Shown piece after piece: positions 22,282-30,471 of a stretch of DNA of 42,401 nt (its first letter is position 1; every line of letters starts with the position of its first letter). The notes below the pieces were generated by a model that had not been told where the DNA came from, searched no databases, and was given only the letters and a program-made list of their open reading frames with translations. The DNA is taken from the NCBI GenBank assembly GCA_024228115.1, contig JAAETT010000646.1, positions 1 to 42,401 of the forward strand, in the 5' to 3' direction. Position numbers and translations under genes: made by a program. The stretch comes from a bacterium. Its GTDB lineage: Bacteria; Myxococcota_A; UBA9160; UBA6930.

Positions 22282-24927
22282 CTACGCCCTCTGTGCCCTG
22301 ATCCACTTCTCCAGCGGCTTCCGGGTCTTCCCGTCGAAGACACGATCCAGGTCGAACTGCTCCAGCGCCTGCTTCACGGCACGCTGACCGGTCGCGACCG
22401 GATGCTCAGCGAAGAAGCGGGCAACCTCGGCGCGATAGCGACGACCGCCGAGGTTCGGGGTCGCCTCGATCGGGCGAGTCACCATCATCGGGGGCATGCG
22501 CTTTGCCAGCCGTTTCCAGCGTCGTTGCATGAAGGCCCAGGTGGCTTCGCGCGCGGCCGGGTTGCCGAGCATTCGGGTCAACAGGATGGCGACGTCCTGG
22601 GTCTTCACCTTTTCCGTGAGGCAGAGATCGAGCGCTCGCCGCACCAGGGAAGGTGCACGGAACGCGCCGAGCGCCATCAGGAAACGCCGCCGCTCCTGCG
22701 GGGTGGCCGAGGCTTCGGCCTCGACGAGGAATCGCTCGAAGAGCGCCTCGTTTCCGTCTCCGGCGCCGATGCCGACGACGGTGTCGGCCAGATTCGGATC
22801 GATCGCCGCTCGGTCATCGAGGTACGCCTCACACCGCTTCGCGGCTTCGGCACGCGTGGCTTCGCGTTCGCCCACGTGACCGACCAGATGGAGCAGCACG
22901 GCGCGCTGCAGCCTTTCGTCGTCCGTCTCCCGTTTGCGAGCATCGAGGCCGCAGGTCTCCAGGCCCGGGCCGAACGCAGACGCAATCCGGGCGCGGAGTT
23001 CTTGCTCCGCTTCGGGCCCGAGGACGCGCTTCGCGGTTTCGCATAGCTCCGCCAGCGGCCCAGCGACGGCCCTCAACACATCCGGGTCCTTCTCATCTCC
23101 AAAGGCCAACAGCAGGTCGAGCATCGGACCCACCTCTGCGTGGCCGCCGCGCACGGCTGCCCAGGCATGGCCGACCAATCCCATGCGCTCGACGGCCGAA
23201 AGCGCACTTCGAGAGGACGCCAGGGCCTGTAGCTCGGCCGGCTCGTGGAGGGGACGAAAGAAGCCACCCTCGTCCGCATTGCCGTAGAGAAAGCGCGGGC
23301 GTACCTGGGGAAGCGGCACGATGTCGCGCTTCCTCGTCATCAGGTGCCGAACGGTCCGGCTGCGTTCCTTGCCCGTACCGACGCGACCCACCCACGGGAT
23401 GGGCCAGCTCGCGGAATCTCGCGCCTTGGCTCGCTTGCTTTTTCCCGGGCGCGGGGCGAAGCGTTCCTGTCGCAGCAGCAGCCGCGTCTGGCCGTCCTTG
23501 CGCTCCCGACGAATGCGAAGCAGAGGAAATCCCGACTGCTCGATCCAGGCGCGCACGATCGGCTCGATTTCCTGTCCCGATGCCTCCGACAACGCATCCC
23601 ATAGATCCGCAGCCACGGTGTTGGATTCCTGGTGGGCGGCGATGTAGTTGCGCACGCCCGAGCGAAAGGACTCCGGGCCCAGATAGCGCTCGATCATCCG
23701 CACGACGGAAGCGCCTTTTTCGTAGGTGATCAGGTCGAAATTCTCGGTGGCTTCCTCGGGGTTGCGCACCTTCGTGTAGATCGGATGGGTTCCGCGCAGG
23801 GCGTCCATCCCGAGGGCCGCTGAACGGTAGTGTTGGAAATCGTTCCACATCTTCCATTCGGGCTTCCAGCCGTCGACGACGTGAAAGGCCATCCAGGTGG
23901 CGAATGCCTCGTTCAACCACAGGTCATCCCACCAGGCCATCGTCACCAGATCGCCGTACCACATATGGGCCAACTCGTGGCATACCACTTCGGCGACGCG
24001 CTTCTTCTCCTGCAACGTCACGGTGGCGGGATCGACGAGCAGCAGGGTTTCGCGGAAGAAGACCGCACCTGCATTCTCCATGGCGCCGGCTTCGAAATCG
24101 GGCACCGCCACCAGATCGAGTTTGGAATAGGGGTACGGCAGGTCGAAGTAGGCCTCCAGGCGGGCGAGGGTTTCCCGAGCCGCTTCCAGGGCAAACGCCG
24201 TGAGTGCGCCCTTGCCCGGCACATGCCAGACACGAATTTCTGTCGGGCCGCACTTCGTGGGGGCCGAGACTTCCAGATCCCCCACCGCCAGAGCGAGCAG
24301 GTACGTGGAGAGCGGCGGGGTGCGCTCGAAATGCACGGTCTTGCGTCCACGGCCCAGCGGAACGGTCTTCTCTGCCGAGCCATTGGAGAGCACCGTGTTC
24401 TCGGCGGCTGTCGTTATCGAGATTCGAAAGCGGGCCTTGAACGAGGGCTCATCGAAGCACGGGAAGAAGCGTCGTGCATCGGCCGCCTCGAGCTGGGTGA
24501 AGGCGTAGCGTCGCTCCCCGGAGCGAGCGGCATACAGCCCGCGCAGATCGCTCCGCAGCTTTCCGCGAAACGCGAGTGAGAGCGTGGCTTCACCTGCGGG
24601 TATGCCTTCGGCAAGTTGGACTTCCACCGTTTCGCGCTCGGGGCAGCGCAGGAGGCTCGCGCGCACTCTCCGACCATCGACCTCTACGCGTACACGGCTG
24701 AGACGCAGGTCGTCGGCATGGAGTTCGATGACCCGGGCGCGCCGCGCCAGTTTCAACCGGTGGACGACCTCACCCTGGAACCCGTCGCTCAGCGTCGGAT
24801 CCACTTCCAGATGCACATCGACTTCCGTTGGTCGCACATGGGGCGACAGCCGGATGGACTTCCGGCGCGGAGTCGCCACCGGCTTGGCCGTTCCGGTGCT
24901 CTTCTTCTTCGTTCGCTTGGCCGCCAT
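22282..24927 (-). CDS. M1 family zinc aminopeptidase
   Basis: This 881-residue enzyme removes N-terminal amino acids from peptides. The exopeptidase motif is FEAGAMENAGAVFF at about residue 280. The zinc site is VVCHELAHMWYGDLVTMAWW at about 313-332, with the third ligand in LWLNEAFATWM. The C-terminal half is a helical ERAP/PSA-like domain. The architecture is that of puromycin-sensitive aminopeptidases rather than the shorter leukotriene hydrolases. A lysine- and arginine-rich start (MAAKRTKKKSTGTAKP) precedes the first beta domain, and no signal peptide is seen, so it is probably cytoplasmic. GGGGGAG lies four bases before the ATG. The next 245 bases (24928-25172) contain no gene. Confidence 0.95.
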   Translation of the reverse strand: MAAKRTKKKSTGTAKPVATPRRKSIRLSPHVRPTEVDVHLEVDPTLSDGFQGEVVHRLKLARRARVIELHADDLRLSRVRVEVDGRRVRASLLRCPERETVEVQLAEGIPAGEATLSLAFRGKLRSDLRGLYAARSGERRYAFTQLEAADARRFFPCFDEPSFKARFRISITTAAENTVLSNGSAEKTVPLGRGRKTVHFERTPPLSTYLLALAVGDLEVSAPTKCGPTEIRVWHVPGKGALTAFALEAARETLARLEAYFDLPYPYSKLDLVAVPDFEAGAMENAGAVFFRETLLLVDPATVTLQEKKRVAEVVCHELAHMWYGDLVTMAWWDDLWLNEAFATWMAFHVVDGWKPEWKMWNDFQHYRSAALGMDALRGTHPIYTKVRNPEEATENFDLITYEKGASVVRMIERYLGPESFRSGVRNYIAAHQESNTVAADLWDALSEASGQEIEPIVRAWIEQSGFPLLRIRRERKDGQTRLLLRQERFAPRPGKSKRAKARDSASWPIPWVGRVGTGKERSRTVRHLMTRKRDIVPLPQVRPRFLYGNADEGGFFRPLHEPAELQALASSRSALSAVERMGLVGHAWAAVRGGHAEVGPMLDLLLAFGDEKDPDVLRAVAGPLAELCETAKRVLGPEAEQELRARIASAFGPGLETCGLDARKRETDDERLQRAVLLHLVGHVGEREATRAEAAKRCEAYLDDRAAIDPNLADTVVGIGAGDGNEALFERFLVEAEASATPQERRRFLMALGAFRAPSLVRRALDLCLTEKVKTQDVAILLTRMLGNPAAREATWAFMQRRWKRLAKRMPPMMVTRPIEATPNLGGRRYRAEVARFFAEHPVATGQRAVKQALEQFDLDRVFDGKTRKPLEKWIRAQRA

Positions 24928-25172
24928 GGCTCCCCCTTGAAACGCGCCGGAGAATAGCCAGAGGGAGGCTCCTCGCTGCCTGCCGTACCTCGGCTTCACC
25001 AGGGGAAGGGGAGAAAAAACCGAATTATTCCGACACGTTAACCGGCAACTCCCCCTGGGGGTGGACTCTCGGCGCTCGCTGGAAAAAACGATGGGCAGGG
25101 GGTTTTTCGTGACGCAACAGCACCCGGCGCACCACGTACCTCCAAGGGCTGGCTTTTCTCGAAGGAGTTCCT

Positions 25173-25289
25173 GTGCCGAATCGAAGATTGTTGGGTGTTG
25201 CGCTGGCATCGTGCGCCTGGCTCGCTTCGGGCGACGCGCACGAAACTGAACGCGTCTGTGTTTCCTGGAAGGCCCGGTCAGCTCGCTGA
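25173..25289 (+). CDS. Small putative secreted peptide (38 residues)
   Basis: A GTG at 25173 is preceded by AAGGAG at six bases. It opens a 38-residue frame that begins MPNRRLLGVALASCAWLASG, a short signal-peptide-like segment with an Ala-x-Ala-like region (SGDA/H), followed by ETERVCVSWKARSAR. The reading frame ends inside a strong hairpin terminator, which is what a real short transcript would show. I do not recognise a family. The mature part would be about 17 residues with one cysteine. Chance ORF is the alternative; the good ribosome binding site and the terminator are the main support. Confidence 0.4.
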   Translation: MPNRRLLGVALASCAWLASGDAHETERVCVSWKARSAR

Positions 25290-25300
25290 CCGGGCCTTCT
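25267..25300. terminator. Bidirectional hairpin terminator
   Basis: AAGGCCCGGTCAG (25269-25281) pairs perfectly with CTGACCGGGCCTT (25286-25298) around a CTCG loop, and a G-C pair extends the stem to 14. The stops of the small peptide gene (25287-25289) and of the convergent marR gene (25278-25280) both lie inside it, so one hairpin can end both transcripts. The flanking T tract is weak. Confidence 0.75.
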
Positions 25301-25748
25301 GCATTTCCGGCTCCTGGTCCTTTGCGTAGGACCGGAGCCGATCGACCAGGCCTTCGCTGAAGCGGGCGAAGCGCGCCAATTCGCGTTCCGGAAGATCGCT
25401 CCAGATCACACGCAGGGCTTCTTCCCGTGCGGTGCGCAGGGCGCGTAGCCGCCGTCCTCCAGCGGCCGTCAACGAGTAGCGTCGCCGGCGTCCGTCCTCG
25501 GAGTCGATTCGGGCTCTGACGAGGCCTGCCTCCTGAAGGGCCCGAAGGGTCTTGGAGACCGCCGCCGGCGTACAGGCCCGTTCTCTCGCAAAGAGAGACG
25601 GCAGGAAGTGCTCGCTCTCGACCTCTTCGAGCATGCGCCATTCGCTCTCGCGCAAGCCAGCCTCGGCGGCCAACTGGCTCCGTCGCCATGCGAATAGATC
25701 CGCGAGCTCCTGGAGGTTCAAGATCAACCGGTCTCGGGCGTCTGCCAT
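25278..25748 (-). CDS. MarR family winged-helix regulator
   Basis: This protein of about 156 residues has the MarR pattern: ESEWRMLEEVESEHFLPSL, ACTPAAVSKTLRALQEAGLV as recognition helix, and the wing RIDSEDGRRRRYSLTAAGGR. Basic residues fill the wing, as expected for DNA binding. ATG 25748 is preferred; an in-frame TTG lies six bases upstream. A perfect palindrome 10 bases upstream of its start is the likely operator. It is divergent from the methyltransferase gene it probably controls, and it ends in the bidirectional terminator. Confidence 0.9.
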   Translation of the reverse strand: MADARDRLILNLQELADLFAWRRSQLAAEAGLRESEWRMLEEVESEHFLPSLFARERACTPAAVSKTLRALQEAGLVRARIDSEDGRRRRYSLTAAGGRRLRALRTAREEALRVIWSDLPERELARFARFSEGLVDRLRSYAKDQEPEMQKARSAS

Positions 25749-25757
25749 GGACAAATA

Positions 25758-25775
25758 GATTAACCTGGGTTAATC
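25758..25775. promoter_or_regulatory. MarR-type palindromic operator
   Basis: GATTAACC-TG-GGTTAATC is a perfect 18-base palindrome in the 60-base gap between marR and the methyltransferase gene. Spacing and symmetry fit a MarR dimer site that could repress both divergent promoters. It stands out as an AT-rich patch in GC-rich DNA. Confidence 0.7.
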
Positions 25776-25808
25776 ATAGGTGCAAGTTAAATAGTTGAGG
25801 AGACCCCG

Positions 25809-26585
25809 ATGCAAGCTTCTGATCCCGGCGATGTAAACGCTGCTGTCCAACGGCAATTTGGCGCTGTCGCGGCCAACTACGGGGCAAGCCATGTCCACGC
25901 CGGCGGGCCCGATCTTGAAGCGTTGGTTGACCGTGCACTGGAGCGAGGCGCCACGGCCGTATTGGACGTGGGCTGTGGGGCAGGCCATACCGCTCTCGCC
26001 CTGGCAGCGCGCGGCCTCGACGTGGTCGCCCTGGATCTGACCGAACCGATGCTGGAACAGGGACGCAGCCTGGCGCGCGAACGCGGTCTCCGCCTCGCCT
26101 TCCAACAGGGGGATGTGGATGCCTTGCCGTTCGCGGATGCCCGCTTCGATCTGGTGACCTCCCGCTACAGTGCCCACCACTATGCGCACCCCGAGTGCGC
26201 CGTCGCGGAAATCGCACGAGTGCTACGCCCGGGAGGAGCCCTGTTGTTGGTCGATATCGTGAGCACACCCGACTCCGCTGCGGATAGCTTTCTCCAGACG
26301 ATCGAGTTGGTACGCGACCCGTCTCACGTGCGGGATCACACGGCCCTGGAATGGTCCCGGATGTTGGGAGCCGCCGGGCTTCAATCTCGAACACCCCTCA
26401 GCTGGTCCTGTCAGATCGATTTCGATGCCTGGATCCGACGGATGGCGACCCCCGAGGCGGAGGAGAAGGTGCTGCGTCGGTTGCTCGACGGTGCCCCCAC
26501 CGTCGCACGAGACTTCTTGCAGATCGGAACGCCGGGGCCCCACGATTTCTGCTTGACCACTGCGCTCATCGAAGCGGAGCGTTGA
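25809..26585 (+). CDS. Class I SAM-dependent methyltransferase
   Basis: This 258-residue protein follows the UbiE/Coq5-like plan. AVLDVGCGAGHTALALAARG is motif I, VVALDLTEPMLEQGRSLARE motif II, QQGDVDALPFADARFDLVTS the post-II region, and RVLRPGGALLLVDIV motif III. It methylates an unknown small substrate using S-adenosylmethionine. GAGGAG lies nine bases before the ATG. Its divergent MarR neighbour and the operator between them suggest induction by a small molecule, perhaps the substrate itself. It differs clearly from the methyltransferase at 18268. Confidence 0.88.
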   Translation: MQASDPGDVNAAVQRQFGAVAANYGASHVHAGGPDLEALVDRALERGATAVLDVGCGAGHTALALAARGLDVVALDLTEPMLEQGRSLARERGLRLAFQQGDVDALPFADARFDLVTSRYSAHHYAHPECAVAEIARVLRPGGALLLVDIVSTPDSAADSFLQTIELVRDPSHVRDHTALEWSRMLGAAGLQSRTPLSWSCQIDFDAWIRRMATPEAEEKVLRRLLDGAPTVARDFLQIGTPGPHDFCLTTALIEAER

Positions 26586-26606
26586 ACTCGGGGCTGCCTG
26601 CCACGC

Positions 26607-29024
26607 TCAGTCGAACAGGCCCGCTTGACGTGCTCGCATCAGGGCTTCGACCGCATCCACGCGCCGAATCGCAGCGCTGAGCTCCTCTGCGAAAGCGGCT
26701 CGCCGCTGCTTCAGGTCCGCCGCCGGGTCGAGTAGACCGCGATTGCGGGCGAGCTTCAAGGCGGTGGCGAAGAGCACCTTCGAAACGGATTCCTGGCGCT
26801 TCACGTGCCGCTGCAAGGCGTACTGGCCGCCGAGAGCCAGGCAACGGTTCAGGAAGGTCGGTTCATCGATGGGGTCGTCCGGATCTGTCCGAACCAGCAC
26901 ATCGGCGACGACACGATAGGCCTCGAGGAAGGGGCGAAGGATGCGATGAGCGCTGAAAGGTCGGATGGTCTGGAGCACTTCGACCACGGCCTCGGCTCCC
27001 TCGTCCAGGGCATTCTCCCAGGTCGGGTCATGTAGCGAGAGTTCGCGGCGCAGCTCGTCCCGGAAGAGTTCCTTCTCTTCGAAGAAGAACTCGAATTTCA
27101 ACAGGTCGCGGAGCCCCATGGCCATGTCCCAGAATTCGTGCCGGCGGTCTTCTACGTCTTCTTCGGCCGCACGCAGCAGCGCCAACTCGCCGATCGCGCC
27201 GGCGACGAAATAGTGGATCACCGAATTGCGGTAGTAGGCTGCTGCCAGATGTTGGTCGTCGGCAATGCGGTAGACCGCCTCGGGGCCCGCGTCGTAGCGA
27301 ACCAGGAGTCCGCCTTCCGTGAGTTCTTCGAGGATCGTGGCGACTCCCTTCTCACTCGAAAGATCGAGCGGCTCGGTGGTGGCGAGTCCCCTGCGCCCGA
27401 CGTAGCCGACCAGGTTGGCCAGGGCGGCGACCATCTCTTCCGCCGTGAGCGCCCGATCGCCGCGCCCGAGCAGGGCCAGGCAGACGAGGGAGATGGGGGT
27501 GATCGGTGTGGCCTGGTTGATGCGAACGCATACCTCGAAGGCGAGCTTCTGGAGCGCCAGGTTCTCTTCGTCGGGGTCGGGCTCGGAATCGGGATTCGAA
27601 GGGCCGAGGCTGGCGGCCAGGGAGATCGGCTCCCCGAACCGGATCACGATCTTTCCCATGCTGCGGGACATCCGGCGCAGGATCTTCAGGAACCAGAAGA
27701 AGCCCTCGCTCTCCTTCACGCCACCGCGAGCTTCGTTCGCGTAGTCCCCAACGTCGGAGATCTGGTCGTAGCAGATCGAGACGGGCACCAGCTGAACGTC
27801 CTCGCTGCACCCTCGCCGGTAGGCGTCCACCACGTAGGCGAGCATGCCGAAGCGCGGCGGCAGGAGCTTGCCAGAGCGGGACCTTCCGCCCTCGATATAC
27901 CACTCGAGGGAGAAGCGTTTCTCGATCAGGTAGTCGACGTAGTGACGAAGAACGGCCTTGTAGACCGGGTTGTCCTTGAAGGTGCGCCGGATGAAGAAGA
28001 TTCCGCTGCGCCGAACGAGGGGGCCCAGCGGAAAGAAGTTCATGTTGATGCCGCCCGCGGTGTGATTGGGCGGAAGACCCTTCTGGTGGAGGAGGGATTG
28101 GAGCACGCCGTGGTCCAGATTCGATTTATGCGTTGGCAAGAAGACCACGGGATGTTGTTGGAGCTGCCCCCGCAAGTTCTCGATCTGGGCGGGCAGATGG
28201 TGGAGCACCCGGCCGTAGGCGCGGGAGTACATGAATGTCCAGAGCTGGACGATCAGGTCGATCACGAAGGGGCTGTGGCTGGCGGCGATTTCCTTGAGGT
28301 AACGGGCGGCTTGCTTTGAAATGGCGGCATCGCTCTTGCCCAGGCTTCGCGCCAGCCCGGCCAGCTCTCCGCGGAACGCGGGGCGCGATAACAACTCATC
28401 GGAGACGAATCGCGGCACCTTGTAGCGCGCGCCCCGGAGCCGGCGTTCCGCGCGCTCGAGCGCAAGAGCGGCTTGGCGCGCCACGAAATCGGCCAGGCCG
28501 ATCGTGCTTCCCATGTCGCCACCCGCGGCTTCGCGCCAGCGCCGACGCAGATCGGAGGCCGGTGCTGGCTCCCCGGTGACGATTCGGCAGCGCTCGGGGG
28601 CGCTCCGGAGGATCCACCGAGCTCGCAAGAAACCCGGGTCGCGGGGATCTCCGAGCTTCAGGATGTCCGAAAGGCGCGCGGTGCGTTGGCCGTCGCGGGT
28701 GACGGGAAGCCAGGCGACGCGCAGCGGTGACAGCATGGGATCATCGCCGGCGGCCAGGGTCGGCTCGAGCCCCGGGTCGATGCCACTGCGGCCGCGCCTT
28801 GGCGACGGGATACGCAAGATCTCCACCTGGTCAGCGGGGTGATCGTCCGGGCGCGCGCGATCGATCCAAGAACGCAGCATGCGCTCTTCGAGGCCACCGG
28901 CGGCCTCGATCAGGAAGCTGATCCTCCTGTTCCCACTCGACTGCCATTTGGGCTCCCGGGGCGCGCTCGCATCTCCAGCGATGCCCGCCAATTCCGGGAC
29001 AGCGGGCGCACTCGGTTCAGCCAT
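26607..29024 (-). CDS. plsB: Glycerol-3-phosphate 1-O-acyltransferase
   Basis: This 805-residue membrane-associated enzyme acylates sn-glycerol-3-phosphate at position 1, the first step of phospholipid synthesis. The H-x4-D motif is FLPTHKSNLDHGV (H299, D304). GGINMNFFPLGPLVRRSGIF is block II, YIEGGRSRSGKLLPP (about 378-389) block III, and VQLVPVSICYD block IV. Length and blocks match the large PlsB family rather than PlsY or PlsX. A unique N-terminal 170-residue region precedes the catalytic part. It starts nine bases after the M20 amidohydrolase stop, so the two are co-transcribed. A separate PlsC-like enzyme is at 11349-12716. Confidence 0.95.
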   Translation of the reverse strand: MAEPSAPAVPELAGIAGDASAPREPKWQSSGNRRISFLIEAAGGLEERMLRSWIDRARPDDHPADQVEILRIPSPRRGRSGIDPGLEPTLAAGDDPMLSPLRVAWLPVTRDGQRTARLSDILKLGDPRDPGFLRARWILRSAPERCRIVTGEPAPASDLRRRWREAAGGDMGSTIGLADFVARQAALALERAERRLRGARYKVPRFVSDELLSRPAFRGELAGLARSLGKSDAAISKQAARYLKEIAASHSPFVIDLIVQLWTFMYSRAYGRVLHHLPAQIENLRGQLQQHPVVFLPTHKSNLDHGVLQSLLHQKGLPPNHTAGGINMNFFPLGPLVRRSGIFFIRRTFKDNPVYKAVLRHYVDYLIEKRFSLEWYIEGGRSRSGKLLPPRFGMLAYVVDAYRRGCSEDVQLVPVSICYDQISDVGDYANEARGGVKESEGFFWFLKILRRMSRSMGKIVIRFGEPISLAASLGPSNPDSEPDPDEENLALQKLAFEVCVRINQATPITPISLVCLALLGRGDRALTAEEMVAALANLVGYVGRRGLATTEPLDLSSEKGVATILEELTEGGLLVRYDAGPEAVYRIADDQHLAAAYYRNSVIHYFVAGAIGELALLRAAEEDVEDRRHEFWDMAMGLRDLLKFEFFFEEKELFRDELRRELSLHDPTWENALDEGAEAVVEVLQTIRPFSAHRILRPFLEAYRVVADVLVRTDPDDPIDEPTFLNRCLALGGQYALQRHVKRQESVSKVLFATALKLARNRGLLDPAADLKQRRAAFAEELSAAIRRVDAVEALMRARQAGLFD

Positions 29025-29033
29025 GAACCCAGC

Positions 29034-30365
29034 TTACCTCGCCTGTGCCTGGCCGGTGCCGTGAATCAGCAGGTCCGAGGTGGTGAGCACCATGGCCCTT
29101 ACCCCGAGCGGAAGCGCGCTCTCGTCGATCACGAAGCGGGGCGAGTGGTTCGGCGCCGCATCCTGTTCTGGCAGCCCCGGTTTCCGGATCCCGAGCCAAT
29201 AGTAGACACCGGGGACTTCACGCGAAAAGAACGAAAAATCCTCGGCCCCGGTTCGAAGCAGACCGCGTACCACGCCTTCGGGCCCAGCGGCCCGTTCGAG
29301 CGCTGGTCGGATCCGTTCGGTCAAGGAAGCATCGTTGTAGGTGACCGGGTAGCCAATGCCGATTTCCACCTCCGCTTTGGTGTCGGCGCTCTCTGCGATC
29401 TTGGTGGCGGTTTCCTCCACCATTCGATGGAGCTCGGCTTGCATCGACGGCTCGGTGTGCCGGATCGTTCCGAGGAGTTCGACTTCGTCCGGAATGATGT
29501 TGCCGCGCACACCGCCGTGGATCGCGCCAATCGAAACGATCGAGGGGAAGCGCGCATCGGCGCGGCGCCCCGGAATCGCCTGCAATGCGAGGACGATCCT
29601 CGAGGCCACCGTGATCGGGTCGATCCCGAGCCAGGGATAAGCCGCATGGGTTTGACGGCCGCGCACGCGGATATGAAGTCGATCCGAGCCGGCCATGGCG
29701 CCTCCGGAAACCACGGCGATCTTCCCGGCTTCGTACTGGGGAACCACATGCAGCCCCAGAACGACATCGGGTCGCGGATCATCGAACACACCCTCTTCGA
29801 GCATCAGCCGTGCGCCGCCTCTTTCGCCAGCCGGCGCGCCTTCCTCAGCAGGCTGGAAGACGAAGAGCACGTTGCCCGGAAGCTGGTCCCGGTGGGCCGC
29901 CAACACCTCGGCGGCGCCCAGCAGGATGGCCGTGTGGGCGTCGTGGCCGCAGGCGTGCATGACGCCGACGTCGGTGCCGTTGTAGGTCGATCGAACGCTG
30001 GAGGCGAAGGGCAGGCCCGTCTCCTCGGTGACCGGCAGGGCGTCCATATCGGCGCGCAAGGCGACCGTGGGCCCAGGGCCGCCGCCACCCCTCAAGACAC
30101 CGACGACGCCCGTGTGTGCGATTTCCCTGCGGACCTCGAGGCCCAGCCCTTCGAGCACCGATGCGACCACTCCGGCGGTGCGGGTTTCCCTGTTGGAGAG
30201 TTCGGGATGGGAGTGAAAATCCCGCCGCCAGGCCTGGACCCTCCCTTCTCCTGCGGCCACGGCGCGCACGAGGGCCGTTTCGAGTTCACCCGCCTCGTTC
30301 GGTTGAGCTCCCAGGAAGACCAGCAATGCCGCCCCTAGCATGAATCTCGTCCAGCCCTTCAGCAC
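29034..30365 (-). CDS. Secreted M20 family amidohydrolase
   Basis: This 443-residue protein starts with GTG at 30365 (AGGAGG nine bases upstream) and has a signal peptide (FMLGAALLVFLGAQPNEAG), so it should act in the periplasm. The dinuclear metal site is visible in WRRDFHSHPELSNRE, VALRADMDALPVTEETGLPF, GVMHACGHDAHTAILLG and FVFQPAEEGAPAGERGG, and the dimerisation lid in LRTGAEDFSFFSREVPG. The family cleaves N-acyl amino acids, hippurate or IAA conjugates (AmaA/HipO/ILR1-like). It is upstream of plsB and divergent from the membrane hydrolase at 30472. The link to lipid synthesis is position only. Confidence 0.92.
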   Translation of the reverse strand: MLKGWTRFMLGAALLVFLGAQPNEAGELETALVRAVAAGEGRVQAWRRDFHSHPELSNRETRTAGVVASVLEGLGLEVRREIAHTGVVGVLRGGGGPGPTVALRADMDALPVTEETGLPFASSVRSTYNGTDVGVMHACGHDAHTAILLGAAEVLAAHRDQLPGNVLFVFQPAEEGAPAGERGGARLMLEEGVFDDPRPDVVLGLHVVPQYEAGKIAVVSGGAMAGSDRLHIRVRGRQTHAAYPWLGIDPITVASRIVLALQAIPGRRADARFPSIVSIGAIHGGVRGNIIPDEVELLGTIRHTEPSMQAELHRMVEETATKIAESADTKAEVEIGIGYPVTYNDASLTERIRPALERAAGPEGVVRGLLRTGAEDFSFFSREVPGVYYWLGIRKPGLPEQDAAPNHSPRFVIDESALPLGVRAMVLTTSDLLIHGTGQAQAR

Positions 30366-30471
30366 GGCGGCTTCCTCCTTCTGACCCGACGGCGTTCGGG
30401 CGCTTCGAAGGGTAACCTCCTTTGGGCCCGGTGAATCTCCTGGCCCAACGCGTACGAAACGAGAGGCGAGC

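Noticed and set aside
24928-25689. N-terminal extension of the M1 aminopeptidase frame
   Set aside because: The extra residues are unrelated arginine-rich sequence covering the marR gene; a strong ribosome binding site supports ATG 24927.
27138-28319. 393-residue plus-strand frame opposite plsB
   Set aside because: Shadow of plsB with low-complexity composition and no domain signs.
28839-30338. 499-residue plus-strand frame opposite the M20 amidohydrolase gene
   Set aside because: The minus strand encodes the recognisable amidohydrolase with signal peptide and metal motifs.
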